Below are positions 32,819 through 43,657 of a stretch of 64,000 nucleotides of DNA, one piece after another. The DNA is from Hymenopellis radicata (lineage: Eukaryota; Basidiomycota; Agaricomycetes; Agaricales; Physalacriaceae): contig JADNRX010000098.1 of assembly GCA_015501595.1 (NCBI GenBank), positions 93,624 through 157,623 on the forward strand, read 5' to 3'. The notes beneath the pieces are model-generated. The model ran no database searches and was not told the DNA's origin. It saw nothing but the letters and a program-made list of their open reading frames with translations. A program made the translations under genes and the position numbers. Numbering within the stretch: the first letter of the stretch is position 1; every line of letters starts with the position of its first letter.

Positions 32819-34862
32819 CAAACGTGCGCCCTTCGTTTGAGACTTGTCCACCATGTTGTTTTGACAATATTCTCCCGCAGATTAATTCGCGACGAGGCGG
32901 AGATCGTCTGAGTGAGGTTTGGGAACAGCAATATTGGGCGTGCTGTACATGCCTGGAAGTAGGTGTGGGCCGAACGCTGGTGAGTGTTGACCCTTGTCTA
33001 CTTCTTCTATGCATTGCGCCGCAATAAACTGACTCTCCTCAGTTGACGGGATCTTTGCCCACGCGTTGTCCCACGTTTCTGGAAAATCGCTCGATGGATT
33101 CGTGTCGGCTCATGGCCATAACCCGATTTTCAATGTTCGAACGACGGAGGCGACGAACGCTCGATTCGGATGTATGGCTAGAGCGCTTGCGAAACGATCT
33201 ATATTGATCGGAGTGGAAACGTGGAAAAGGTGAGGATTTTCATGGATAGTTTTCATAGCTACATGATGGTACTCTTTTTCAGGTGGGTGCAGAAGAGGTT
33301 CGTCTACTTCCGTGAACCACGCCGTTCGACTGCCTTGCGGGGCCGCGTTCCTCCATCCGAAACCCCTCAGGTAGCGTGGCAGGAAGGATCCGAAGCCACT
33401 CTCTTTTTCATCCTCCACACGACTCTCTTCAATGTCTTCTATTTCCTCATCTTCCCCTCCTCCACCTGCGAAATGACGCGCCGCGTGCCACAGGCTTGCC
33501 ACGAAGGAAGAGCTAGTCGAGGACTCAGCTGCTTTTCGGTTTACACAAGGTGACGACGTGCGGTCCTTCGCAGGAGCTGCAGACATGGCGTCTGGAACAA
33601 GCGCTACGGAAGCACTTCCCCTCGTTCCAGTTGTTGCAGATCTCTCGCTCTCGCTTCTTTGCCAATTTTGTTCTCGCAGATTTTGCGCTCCCACCTGTGC
33701 CTCCAATATCATTGTACCGAACGCCGTCTCTGTCGAGGAAAGCTCGCTGGAGTTTCGTGATCTCGGGGGCGTTGTACTGATTGAAGAGGATGGCTGGGTT
33801 CGACCCGATAACTTTGCGAGCGGCGATGTCGTACGCAATGACTCGGGCATGGGAATCTTCGACCTTGGACGTGAAGAGGTCGTCGATGTGCTCTCGCCAG
33901 GCTCGGAGTTCGTTCGTCCGGTAAGGGAAGATTGTCTCGACTGCCTTGACATACTTATCAAAGCATCTAAACCAGACGACTGACGAACTAACAGTCTTCT
34001 TCTCCGCGCTTCGTCCCAAGGCTTTGTGAAGTGCCGATTCGACCGTACTGACTGGAGTGGGGTCGAGGTCGAGTTTGGTGGAGAAGAAGAAAGCGTTGAT
34101 CTCGTCGAAGTCGACGACTTGATCAAGGAGGATTTTCTTCCAGAGAGCTTCAGGGAAGACGGGGGCGAGTCCTGTGCGCAAAAGGTTGTGCAAGGTGTAC
34201 TTGACGTCGCGTCTGTGATTTTCGACGGCGTCGCGGATTTTCTTGTGCTCAGCTGAGAGAACGACTTCTTGGACGACGGCGGCGGCGGCCCATCCGAAGA
34301 GATTGTCGTCTGGTACATCGCCATCATTGGACTCGCGAGCGTGGTGGTGTTTGCGAGGAGGTTTGGACTTGGGTTTGTCGTCTCCTCCACTCTCATATTC
34401 TGAGAGCGAACTATTGGAATTGGGTGTCTCTGCCCGTTTGCGTTTAACTCCGGGTTTGACACTCTCTTCGTGGTCATCACCGTCCTCTTCCTCGTCGACG
34501 GTCTCTTCTCCTCCGGATACGTCATCGTCATCTTTTCGCGACTTTCCCAACTCTTTCCCTCGTTGCTTGGCTCGCTCGAGACGTCTAGCGTCGCTCTCGA
34601 GTTGCTCGAACCACGGCTTGAGCTCGTTACGTCCGCTGAAGTCGTACAGTCCGGCTTCGGAAACACCGCCGATGTAGGCAACGACTGTGGTTTGAACGTC
34701 AACTTTGGACGCCCGTCCCTCACGGTATCGACTGACGATCTCTTCGAGGGTTTTCCGTACAGCTTCGCAATACTGCTCCTCCATGAGTTCTGAGTCAGGG
34801 ATGTCAGGGATAGAACAGTCTCCGGCTTTTCGCTTTTTGCTGCCTTCGGCATGTCCGGGCAT
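32819..34862 (-). pseudogene. gag and pol 5' part of Ngaro copy 1, in two overlapping frames
   Basis: The gag frame runs from ATG 34862 to a stop at 33525 (445 aa): acidic/basic low-complexity N-terminus, a helical core, and a C-terminal zinc-binding block ICNNWNEGKC..CSRRHVCSSC..HVVTLC. A second frame (+1) is open from ATG 34852, only ten bases downstream. It continues through the whole gag region into the pol frame (PPEKEYHHVAMK, INIDRFASAL) until 33110, and the transposon at 32818 cuts pol further on. Copy 2 has one C fewer at the equivalent of 33617-33620, which fuses the two. Confidence 0.82.
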
Positions 34863-34899
34863 AATCGTATGAGTCGTTAGATGGAAATTTATTTCGCAA

Positions 34900-35302
34900 A
34901 CGACGAGAATACAATACTGGCGTGAAACAGTAAGAGACTGAGCCTAAGAGAAAAAATACAAGAACGCACCTGGCGGGGCACAGTAAGAGCTGAGGGATGC
35001 GAGACATCCTCGGCTGCATACCTAAGCTGCCCGCCAGGTATGGAAATCAACGATCGACCTAAGAGAAAGATGTGGCGCTGAGAGCTGACCACGTCAAAGT
35101 CTCGCTGTAAGTGAGGATAACGTCCCGAAGGCAGAAGAGTCTCACCTGGTTCATTTTGCGACCCGGTGGGTAACGAACCATAAGTACAGCATTTTAGATC
35201 CGAAGGATCTGTAATGAGTACTGTTGGTGAGGATGCTGTGAGCATGGAAAGCGAAATGGCGTACCTCATATTGGCCTTGAGTAATCAAAAGATTAATCTC
35301 GA
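34900..35302 (-). repeat. Ngaro copy 1, repeat A1 (5' terminal)
   Basis: About 403 bp, nearly identical to A2 at about 26692-27095 and to the A repeats of copy 2. It starts with TCGAGATTAATC next to the tRNA 5' half and contains the start region upstream of gag. Confidence 0.88.
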
Positions 35303-35342
35303 AATATTAGCACGACGCTCTAACCAACTGAGCTAGTCGGCC
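35303..35342 (-). tRNA. Split tRNA-Ile (AAU), 5' half
   Basis: On the minus strand: GGCCGACTAGCTCAGTTGG with the rest of the A box, then GCGTCGTGCTAATAT, ending one base into the intron, where the Ngaro 5' terminus begins. TGTGGCGCA lies about 12 bases upstream. Partner 3' half at 26506-26564. Confidence 0.88.
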
Positions 35343-35455
35343 ATGCAAGTTTGTGCGCCACACTATTGGCGCTGGGCCGCTCGCCCTAGACACATGTAGG
35401 TTGCGGAATGATGCATGCAAAGACTCTGTTGAAGTTGGATTATCATGCATCATGA

Positions 35456-36965
35456 TTATACAACAGCTGAATTACAAGCGGTGGCAGTGACTAGAGAAAG
35501 CGAAGACAATAACACAACAGCGGCAGATAGCAATGCGAAAGGGACAAGTCTAAAGGTCACAAAGCGGAAGCGGCAACTTGGAATCGTTCGGGAACGAACG
35601 CTACAAGCGAACACGTTAATACCGGTACCGCTAAGAAACATCGATAAGGAATCTACCTTTATCCCAGCCTTCTGTCTCCAACGCGCCCTGCCCACTTGGT
35701 CCATAAAGCGCCTCATCTTGATCTCTATAGGTCCAAAGCTACTCTGAAATTGTTCACGGGTCATACTTTTAGAGCTTGATTCCTGGGGCTGTAGTTCCGA
35801 CGGTGGGTGACCGCAAAGTCCAGGTTCGGATAGACTAGCAGAAAGAGCGTGGGTCGTAGGCGGGTCGTCAAGATCCATTCTCTCCGCAATGTCGAACAGA
35901 AGACGTCTATTTTGATCAACGGTTTCACTGGCAGTTTCTTCAGAGACACCTTTTGAGTCGAAAAAGACCGGATTAGAAAACAAACAACGCACTACGATTC
36001 GCCATACGTGAGGAGCCTTTGGAAGTACGAGAGCGGGCGGAAGAGGGAAAGGTGCGGTCATTGCTAACACGTCCATTTGCGTATGCGAGTTCTTATTTGG
36101 AGACGAGGGTAAGTGGTCCTGCGTATATCCTCGTTTCGACTTTGTAATCAAAGAACAGATCTCGGGAGTCTGGTGGAGTCCTTTGTGCATGCACCCATTC
36201 GCGAACAACTTGGAATGTGAGGCCGAGATTGGACGCCCATAGCTTGAGATTATCGTCTGTCGGATAAGGTGTTTCACGAAACCACAGCTCAAGGTAATTA
36301 GTAGGCTCTGCATAAAACTGAGATCTCCGAGTGAGTCAACAGAGATGCAGCGTACCCGGCGCATTAGTAGAGTCCCGCAGCGCCGGCGTCTGAGAGACGG
36401 TGGGCGGCGGAGGCGGTAACGAGTTGAAAGGAGGGCCTATCGAGTTTTCGGGTGCTTCCTGTGATCGCGCAACCCAAGAGCGAACTGATTCGACTTGAGC
36501 ATCCACAATACCCGCCCATGCGCGCATCGTGTCTTCGGTCGGGTCTGGGTTCACGTGAAGAAGGAACTTGAGCGTCTCGACGGCCTGATCAGTGAGATTG
36601 AATTCTAAAACCAATGGCGAAGTCAAAATAGACGATAAGTAGAATATCCACGTACGGTTACTCTTATGGCGCCGGTATCTAGCCTTCACGAACCAGTTCG
36701 AGACCTTGCCGATATTGTAGTGTTCATTGCCCAAGGCCAAAATTTTGACGAGTAGTTCCTCTTTCTGGGCGACGGTAGGAGCGCTGGACACAGTTTGAAG
36801 GAAATCTGTGTCACTCGGTGTGAGTGCGGTCTAGGAAATTGAGACTGCACTCACCTTTCAACAAAGCTCTGCCAGCGACGTTAAGTCTCGGTTGTTTTGT
36901 TTCGTTCCCTCCTGTCACTGCACTTCTGACACGTCCTGAGTGTTATTATCGTCGTCCATACCAAA
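35456..36965 (-). pseudogene. Homeodomain-like gene, inverted copy
   Basis: Counterpart of 17680-19009. All three segments are present (LSNWFVKARYRRHKS, NPDPTEDTMRAWAG, ETPYPTDDNLKLWAS). The first exon (ATG at about 36960) meets a TGA after about 14 codons because bases are missing relative to the left copy. Other differences include a small insertion (LPSSPNKNSHTQ). If translation starts in a later exon it could still be expressed, but as drawn it is damaged. Confidence 0.6.
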
Positions 36966-37069
36966 GCGTCACTGATGATGGTAAGAGTAAAGAAGCGGCT
37001 TCTAAATACGACATCTCTGACGCGTCGGTCACGCTTCTCTTAGCGCGCCTGTCTTACTACGCGATCGAC

Positions 37070-37485
37070 TGAGGCCCCCGCCTTTCTCGTCTCCCTCATC
37101 ATCATCATCATGCGTCTCATCATCTTCGTCGTCTTCCTCAAATTCCTCATCGTCCGGCTCGTAAACATCACGGCATGCCGTCCGGAATATTTCGCAAAGG
37201 ACCTCTGGAGGGAGACGGCGACGGGAAGATTTCAGCTGGGTGAACCTTTGGACTGCATCGTGTAGGACTTTGCGCTCCTCTTGGAACCGACGGAGTGCAG
37301 CATCGACGAGAGATCTCAGCCGAGATACGGTCAACGATGGACGCAATGTTTTCCCCTTCAGCGTCCGTGGGTACTCCGTTGGTTGTGCGAAGGTGCTCAA
37401 AAGAGTCTTGAAATTGGTGTTGGTAATATTCTCCACGGCCAAGGACAATGCCATTTGCACAGTTGATGCAAGGCTGTGGATTCAT
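37070..37485 (-). pseudogene. Truncated F-box relic 4, inverted copy
   Basis: Starts MNPQPCINCANGIVLGRGEYY at 37485, with a frame slip near 37310. It then reads LPPEVLCEIFRTACRDVYEPDDEEF and a D/E-rich tail that stops at the same breakpoint as the left-arm copy. Confidence 0.75.
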
Positions 37486-37639
37486 GAATGGCAGGCGGTG
37501 TTGCTCTGCGGCAATCCCATAAGACTAGAAAGAATCAATATTGCACGACGTACATGGCACGGCGGGCACGGTAAGATCCCGTAAAGTGGTACTAAGTATG
37601 TAAATCCTGTTGTCGAAAGTCAACAAACTTCGCCTTGCA

Positions 37640-38530
37640 CTGCGTTCCGGTCAGGACCACTTTCGTAAGCTGCGGACAGTCGTTGAAAATAGTGAGAACA
37701 GATCGCTGCTCCATTGGTATGCGGATGGGGAAATCGCCGTTGAGATATAGGTTCAACGATTCGAGCATGGGAAGTCGGCCGCGAAGCGGCTCGTACAGGG
37801 ATATCCGAGTTCATATGCCAGTCCGCCAAACGTGCATCGCGCCATTGATGCGATTTCTGCATGGACCATCGCAAGCATCCGGTTGCGAAAGGAGGACTCG
37901 AAGTCGGGGGTATTATAGCCGCTTTTGAGTATAATGTCCAAAGGATGCTTTCCAGAGCGCTGGAGAGCCACTTCCGAGGCCTGCACGTCCTGCTCCGTCG
38001 TTGTCTTTGGGGACTTCGAGACGCAACTTTGTACAGCACAAGTGAAGCGATACGGCGACGGCGCGCCAGGTCCAGCACACTTTAGTCAAGTCCCTAATGG
38101 GAACAAGTCGGGTCGGAAACAGTGAACTCCTCGTCACCAATCTGCCCGTCCTCGTGAACGTACGAAAAGATTTGTTCCCAAGAGTTCACGCCGGGGTACA
38201 GCGCGACAAGGGGAAATTAGACCTCGGTAGGTTTTTCGTGCAGTCGTTAACGCATCTCGTTCCTGCTGGAGGGACCTGATTTTGGCGATTATGGAGGATA
38301 TATCCGCGTCGATGTTGGGTAAGATGGATATGGGAAGACTCTGGGTCTGTTGCGGAGAAATGGGATGTGCGAAGGTTGTAGAGCAGGGAGGACGTTTCGA
38401 GTTCGTTTGTATACTGAAGACCAGGCTTGGAAACAGTCCCACATTATGTGTACAGCGACATTGACATGGCGTGACACGAATGGCGAAGAGCAGGCGACGT
38501 GTCTACAACTAGTATTAGACAATGACGCGT
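37640..38530 (-). pseudogene. F-box relic 3, inverted copy
   Basis: Counterpart of 16250-17035 with its own indels: LLGTNLFVRS, VCWTWRAVAVSLHLCCTK, QRSGKHPLDIILKSGYNTPD. The chimeric join to the promoter-like region of F-box 4 is preserved at about 37630. Confidence 0.7.
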
Positions 38531-38926
38531 AAAAGCTAGTGAGCTACACACACCAAGCTGGATTTTCTCAGAGTCGAAAGGATTCCAAAGGTATTTTTGG
38601 TGTTGAACACGTTAACAAGGGTTTGCCAACATGATGGTCGGCAGTACTTAAGAAATAGTGATGGCACGTGGTCGAGCGGCAGCAAGCCAAGTGACGGATT
38701 CTCTGTACAGTAACGATTCCGTATTCAAAGTTGTGCTAACATATATGTCGAAAGTAATATGTTCAAGACATAGATAGTGGCTGTGGAGAAGGAACAGATC
38801 CCGTTGCCCGTCCATGTCCAAGTTGTAGGACGAAAGACATTGAAATACTCCTGTAATATACGGATTCAGAAAAAGTCCTCCACTATCATGAGATCTCTAC
38901 CTCCAAGGTGTTGTTAAACGCACAAG

Positions 38927-40655
38927 TCAACTGGGCACTGCGAAAACCACCTTACTGCCTCCAGCGCTTTCAGTTAAATCGGACGTGACCCGTATAGCGA
39001 GGTCCATTCCATCGTCAACCAGGGCATTGAAGATAAACCTTTCCGCTCCATTGAAGATATCCGAGACGATCCAAGCATCCCGATATATGCTTCGGGACAT
39101 CAGATGCCGCGCCTGCACAGTAAAGTGGCATGTCTTAAGCCTTGCCAAGCCAACCGAAGAAGACCCTTTCCAGCGCGCCTTGACCATGGAAGCAAAGCTG
39201 CCAACACGCCCAAAATATAGTAGGCTGGATGGATCACGGTGATTATACACTCGAATGATGAGAGACGAAAGGAGGGGGAGGAAAGTGACAGTTTTCCTCC
39301 GTATAACCTTGAGGGATTCCACGATGGCCGCTATTTGTTCCCGGTCGTTAACACCCGTTTGATTGTCAAATTCCTGCAGGGATACAACGAGGTCGAGGAA
39401 AGTAAGACTACGTGTCTGGGAAAGGAGAGAATGGAGGGTACGGTCCGATGAGGCAGCAAGTGGCACACTAGCAAGCGAAAGGCTGGTGAGAGCACTCAAA
39501 GCATTGGAACGAATGAGGAGTTGTTTAAATAAATACAGGACATCGTAGTGAGCCATGTCAGGGTTAGGATGAAGGGAAGCCTCCCGTAGACAAGGAAGCG
39601 TGAGAGCATCGATGACGCGCACCGACATGGTATCGAGCTTGCGCACATTTGAGCAGGTGGTTGGGGTGTAGGGCGATTCGGCCTCGTCGTCTTCCAAGTA
39701 CCAGTAAGGTACAGAGAGGGTCTCAAGAGATGTACACAGTCCAATCAAATGCATACATGCCCTGAGGTCGTCGCCTTCGCGGTCCATACCAGAAAGGTCT
39801 AGCTCCGTAATCTGGTCCCACGGAAATTCGACGACCGGCGGGCTTTCACCAAGACTCAGTTTCGTAAGACGAGGACAATCATTGAAAACTGATTGCTCCT
39901 TCGGCTCTATCTGAACACGCTCAAGGTTTTAGACACTGAAGACGAGGAAGCCGATTATGGAGTGGCGCGTAGAGCATCTTTAAACCCCTCCCCAATCTGA
40001 CAAATGTAACACCCGCCACCGGTGCGATTCTGCCAGGACGATGTCGAGGATGCGCTTTTAGGATGGAGGGATCAGGGTTGGGTTTCGGACTATAGAGAGA
40101 TACATCTAGTGGACCCTGACGGGAACGCTGAATGACTGTCTCCAAACGCTGCACATCTCCTTCGTGATGCGCCGCTTGCGGAAAACGAAGAGCCATAGTC
40201 GACCAAAACGAATGAAGGGATAAAGCGACGTTTCGCCAGCTCTGGCAGACGTGGCTAAGCCGCCATATGGACCCAGACGCATCAAAGGCGTTTGAATCGG
40301 AGGCGCTAGAAAGCGTGTACAGAAATATTTCCGACCAAATTTCCAAGGGGAGAGTGCGATGCAGGGAAATGAGGTTGGTGTACTTCTTCTGAACGTTTAT
40401 CAACCTCTGTCGTTCGTCTTCCATTGACCTGATGACCTCGTGAAGGGTTGCGACTTTGGAATCAATGCATGATATTTCGTCGGAGACAGTGGATAAGATG
40501 GTGTGTCGTATGTGGGAGATCTCCTCATCCGTTGCTGGGAGGTTCGAGGTACGGAGCCGTTCAAGGAGCACAGAGCTCTGGTACTCCTCTTCGTGATGGA
40601 GACTCCGTCTTGTGAAAGCACCACAATTGGTGCATTGGGACACAGTCTGCGGCAT
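38927..40655 (-). pseudogene. F-box protein 2, inverted copy with frameshift
   Basis: Starts MPQTVSQCTNCGAFTRRS at 40655, with the F-box LPLEIWSEIFLYTL .. LSHVCQSWRNVALSLHSFW intact. Frame is lost at about 40050 (SILKAHPRHRP instead of SILKRILDIVL) and a stop follows at 39921. The second half (MDREGDDLRACMHLIGLC to the C-terminal LVDDGMDLAIRV and the stop at 38927) is open again from about 39787. A short deletion lies between. About 80-85 percent similar to 13977-15713 by eye. Confidence 0.8.
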
Positions 40656-40999
40656 GCCGAACGCAAACTGATTTGAAAACTAAAAATAAAAAATGGTAAG
40701 AACGCGTTTTCGAGAGGGCGTCAATACGCACCTGGATGACCTACAAGATATCAAGAATTCCCGCACTGATAAACGACCTTGGTGGGCGCGTCGGAGAGCC
40801 CAATGACGCGGCTGATGGTGGTGGTGGTTTGGAGGAAACCTTTGCGATCGACTACATACCAATCAGTACGTAACTTGGTGCGCAACACAAGGTGCTATTT
40901 ACCTACTCGCATGCAATGGAACTTTATACATTACAATACAGAAATATGTCGACAAGAAGATCAAAACGAAAGATACAAAGGTACGGACATTCAACTAAA

Positions 41000-41684
41000 A
41001 AATCGGGGTGCGGCTCAACTACCTCATCAGCTGCAGACAACATATAATAGCTCGGCAACGTCGCCAGGAGCTTGCTCAGATACCACATCCCCTCCCCCCG
41101 TCGTCGCCACCACGCCGGGCCATCTGGACACACGTACCCTCCAGTCTCATGCCTACCTTTAATACCGCTGCAGTCTCATCCTCCACTAGGATCACGTGCA
41201 CGATATCATCTTTCCACGGGTTATGTGCACCCAAAGCCGAGCCCTCGTCTTCTGCCAGAACGTGCCCTTTGGAAGTCTCCTCAATGATAGGATGATTTAC
41301 CCGGGCGTCGGGCCACGGACTGAGGACAACCTTAGAAAACTTGCTCGAAAGCTCTGACGACGCCGCATCAGCGGGATGAACAGCCGTGACGCGCCGGGTA
41401 GAGCTTTCGACGACGCCAGTGGTATGAGTGACGCTGAGAATGGGAGCTGTCGCTCCCAGCAACGTAGAAAGGGTCTTCTCCGCGGGAAGTTTCCAATCCG
41501 TCGTTGGAATGCCCCATCCACCGTCCTCTGCATCGACATTATCCTCCACTACATCCTTCACAGCAGCAATCTCTACGTCGATGCTAACAAATTCGACACC
41601 TTGCTCCTGGAGGGATTTCGTAAACGCGTCCTCTTCCGGAGTGACTTTGGACGAGAACGAAGCCGAGAGTGCGTGATGGAAATA
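41000..41684 (-). pseudogene. Arb1-like gene, C-terminal fragment
   Basis: Reads ALSASFSSKVTPEEDAFTKS, then GGWGIPTTDWKLPAEKTLSTL, LLGATAPILSVTHTTGVVES, LSPWPDARVNHP and HNPWKDD. Its middle block agrees with the Arb1 family better than the left copy, which has three small deletions there. The 5' half of the gene is missing: at 41684 the sequence switches to an F-box gene on the other strand. Relative to the left arm, about 1.65 kb (11250-12900) is deleted. Confidence 0.6.
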
Positions 41685-43058
41685 TTCCAGCACGCTTGCG
41701 CCCATGATGCATGGGACGACACCTTCTACTACACAAAACCTCATTGGGCTATACCTCACGTCTGCAGGGAATGGCGTCGCGTCGCATTATCCTGCCCGCC
41801 CCTCTGGTCATCCATTCATGCATTTCTGAGGCCAACTTCCTTCCCTGCTATTCCCGCTCTGGATGCAACATCGTTCAGGAACACGCCCTCTAACCGTGAG
41901 ACTCGTCAACTACGAATATCATGACCATCCTCATGTACGAGACGTTCTTGGACACATCCGAGCGCAATCGTGGCGCTGGCGCGCTCTACAGATAAATGTT
42001 GCCTACACCGCCGTCGAAGACACGCTTGAATTTTTGCGTGGTAGCTATCCTCTTCTTGACCGATTAGACATTGATGTTGGAAAGTGCTTTTCCTCCGACG
42101 CGTTTCCCGACTTCCAGAGAACCGGTTTCTCCCAGTATCCGAATTTGCGAACTGTCGTCCTTCAGGATCCACTAATCACCGAGATGGAGCACAACTCACT
42201 ACACTGATAATCACCGATAGATTTAGGGGTGCTTTACTGTGGTATACTGAAGCTTTTCGACAATGTCCGTCTTTGCAGAGACTCCAGGTCGATTTTGCCG
42301 CGCGACTCGAGGGCGTGTCGTCAGTGGTACCCCTTCGCGCCCTCAAAAGTCTTGATACTGCTTTCGACGCTGTCATAATGAATCACATCGTGGTGCCTCA
42401 GTTAGAGGAAGCACGCCTTGGGGTCGACTATCCCGGAGACTATAACGAGGGGGTCCTGGACAGTACCATTCCTCCGTTTTATAAACTGGTCCTGCGATCG
42501 AATTGCGCATTGACTATCACCTCCCTACGTCTGAGGAAGATTCCGGTCTCGGAGGACCTGATCGCTCTTCTCTCACTCACCCAGAATCTCGCGACGCTCG
42601 AAATCCGCGCAAGAATGTCCCATTTGAATTTCGGCGGTACCCCCGACGCCGCGGGCATGAAGACCATCATGACTCTCGTCTCCATGCTTCAGGTCACAAA
42701 CCCGCCCTTCCTTCCCAAACTGCGCCATCTTTCCATCAACCTCTCCAAGCATTTGGACAGGCGGTATTTCCCGTATCTTGAAAAGCAGGACAAGCTTGTC
42801 AAAGCCCTGCAGTCGCGATGGAATGTGGGAAGCGGTTCGGGTGTGGAAAAGCTGAGGATGTTTAGGTTTGGGATATTTGCGCAGCGCTTGGATGACAAGG
42901 ATTCGGCACCCAGCGATTCACCGTTAGAGTTGGACCCGGAGACGGAAGAGGCGCTGCAGGTTTTGATGAATGATGGAATGAAGATTTCGATTCGGGTATA
43001 CAGTAAATTCGCCAGGCATGACGCGGAGCATGTCAGAGTCAATTTTGGCAACATGTAG
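41684..43058 (+). pseudogene. F-box protein 5, 5'-truncated with two frameshifts
   Basis: The CxxC and coiled N-terminal part are missing; the sequence begins inside the F-box (VMEIFQHACAHDAWDD, ALSCPPLWSSIHAF). It moves to a second frame near 41890 (ALQINVAYTAVEDTLEFL) and a third near 42200 (LQRLQVDFAARLEG). The last frame then stays open through the LRR part to the family motif LMNDGMKISIRVYSKF and the stop at 43056. Homologous to the relic at 10130-11525. Confidence 0.75.
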
Positions 43059-43209
43059 AGATTCAGAATAGCAAAGGAGTATCCAGCTTTCTCGTAGGAA
43101 TGGAGATTTGCATATTTGTTAAGACATTGTCTAGTGCTTGGGGAGTAGGGGTTATAGTTAAGCTTAGGGTGGCAAAAGATAGGTTTTGGCCAAATTCCAT
43201 TATTCCAAA

Positions 43210-43531
43210 TAGGGTGGTGAAGTAAACCCTAGGTTTTGATACACCTCGGGTTTACTGCGGTTATTAACAGTATTGATACGGTATTGAAACCCTGGGGGGT
43301 CAGTAGGTAGGTTTCGATACCGGCACGTGACTGTTCACGTGCCGGTGCGCAGGCGCTGAAACAAGCGGGACAAAGGCGGTCTGAGGGCGGTGCGCCACTG
43401 CGCCACATCACGTGGCCATAGTCACGTGCCGGTATCGAAACCGTTACTAACGGTTTCAAAACCAGAGGCTCCCGGGGGGTCGGTATCAATACCGTTACTA
43501 ACACCCCCCGGAGGTTTACTGTGCCACCCTA
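43210..43531. mobile_element. hAT-type MITE (322 bp)
   Basis: Ends TAGGGTGGTGAAGTAAACC and, inverted, TAGGGTGGCACAGTAAACC. The exact 8-bp target duplication ATTCCAAA lies at 43202-43209 and 43532-43539. The interior has palindromic CACGTG-rich and TATTAAC-type segments and no coding capacity. It lies in the 3' flank of the split tRNA-Ile and is absent from the matching left-arm flank. Confidence 0.88.
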
Positions 43532-43607
43532 ATTCCAAATTTCCAATTAAAAACTTAGAGAGCTTGAAAAAGTTCTCAAGCAAAAAAGAACAAGATTCAA
43601 ACGGCAA

Positions 43608-43657
43608 TGGCCAACGTGGGGATCGAACCCAAGACCTTCGTGTTAACACTTGTCAGC
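43608..43657 (-). tRNA. Split tRNA-Ile (AAU), 3' half plus intron remnant
   Basis: On the minus strand the 3' exon reads A, CACGA, AGGTCTTGGGTTCGATCCCC and acceptor GTTGGCC with A (about 43645-43608). Its CACGA strand pairs fully with TCGTG of the 5' half, whereas the other copies have CGCGA with one wobble pair. Bases 43646-43657 are the intron remnant (ends AGTGTTA, like the intact paralogue's GGTGTTA). Confidence 0.88.

Larger units (their letters stand above)
26565..35302 (-). mobile_element. Ngaro-like tyrosine-recombinase retrotransposon, copy 1 (nested insertion, degraded)
   Basis: Read 5' to 3' on the minus strand, it has repeat A1 (about 35302-34900), gag and pol, YR, repeat B1 (about 27178-27096), repeat A2 (about 27095-26692) and repeat B2 (about 26640-26565). 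This A1-ORFs-B1-A2-B2 split direct repeat pattern is the hallmark of Ngaro/PAT-type elements. Without the 3.3-kb insert at 29505-32818 its length is about 5.42 kb, the same as copy 2. Single-base losses in RT/RNase H (about 28640, 29007 and 29094) and one extra T in the recombinase (about 27991) inactivate it. It is inserted one base into the intron of a tRNA-Ile gene, in the tRNA's transcription direction. Confidence 0.9.

Noticed and set aside
33221..34793. Long plus-strand ORFs opposite gag (and 46997-48568)
   Set aside because: They are antisense shadows of the gag/pol region produced by its codon use.
26565..35302. LTR retrotransposon interpretation of the A repeats
   Set aside because: Repeats are split (A1 at one end; B1-A2-B2 at the other), there is no integrase and a tyrosine recombinase is present, so an LTR element does not fit.
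26506..35342. A giant intron that could be spliced to give functional tRNA-Ile
   Set aside because: A Pol III transcript across 5-9 kb with many T runs is implausible, and the B box is separated from the A box by the whole element.
43160..43209. TTAGGGTGGCAAAAG at 43166 as a third MITE end
   Set aside because: Resembles a hAT terminus, but no partner end or target duplication was found.
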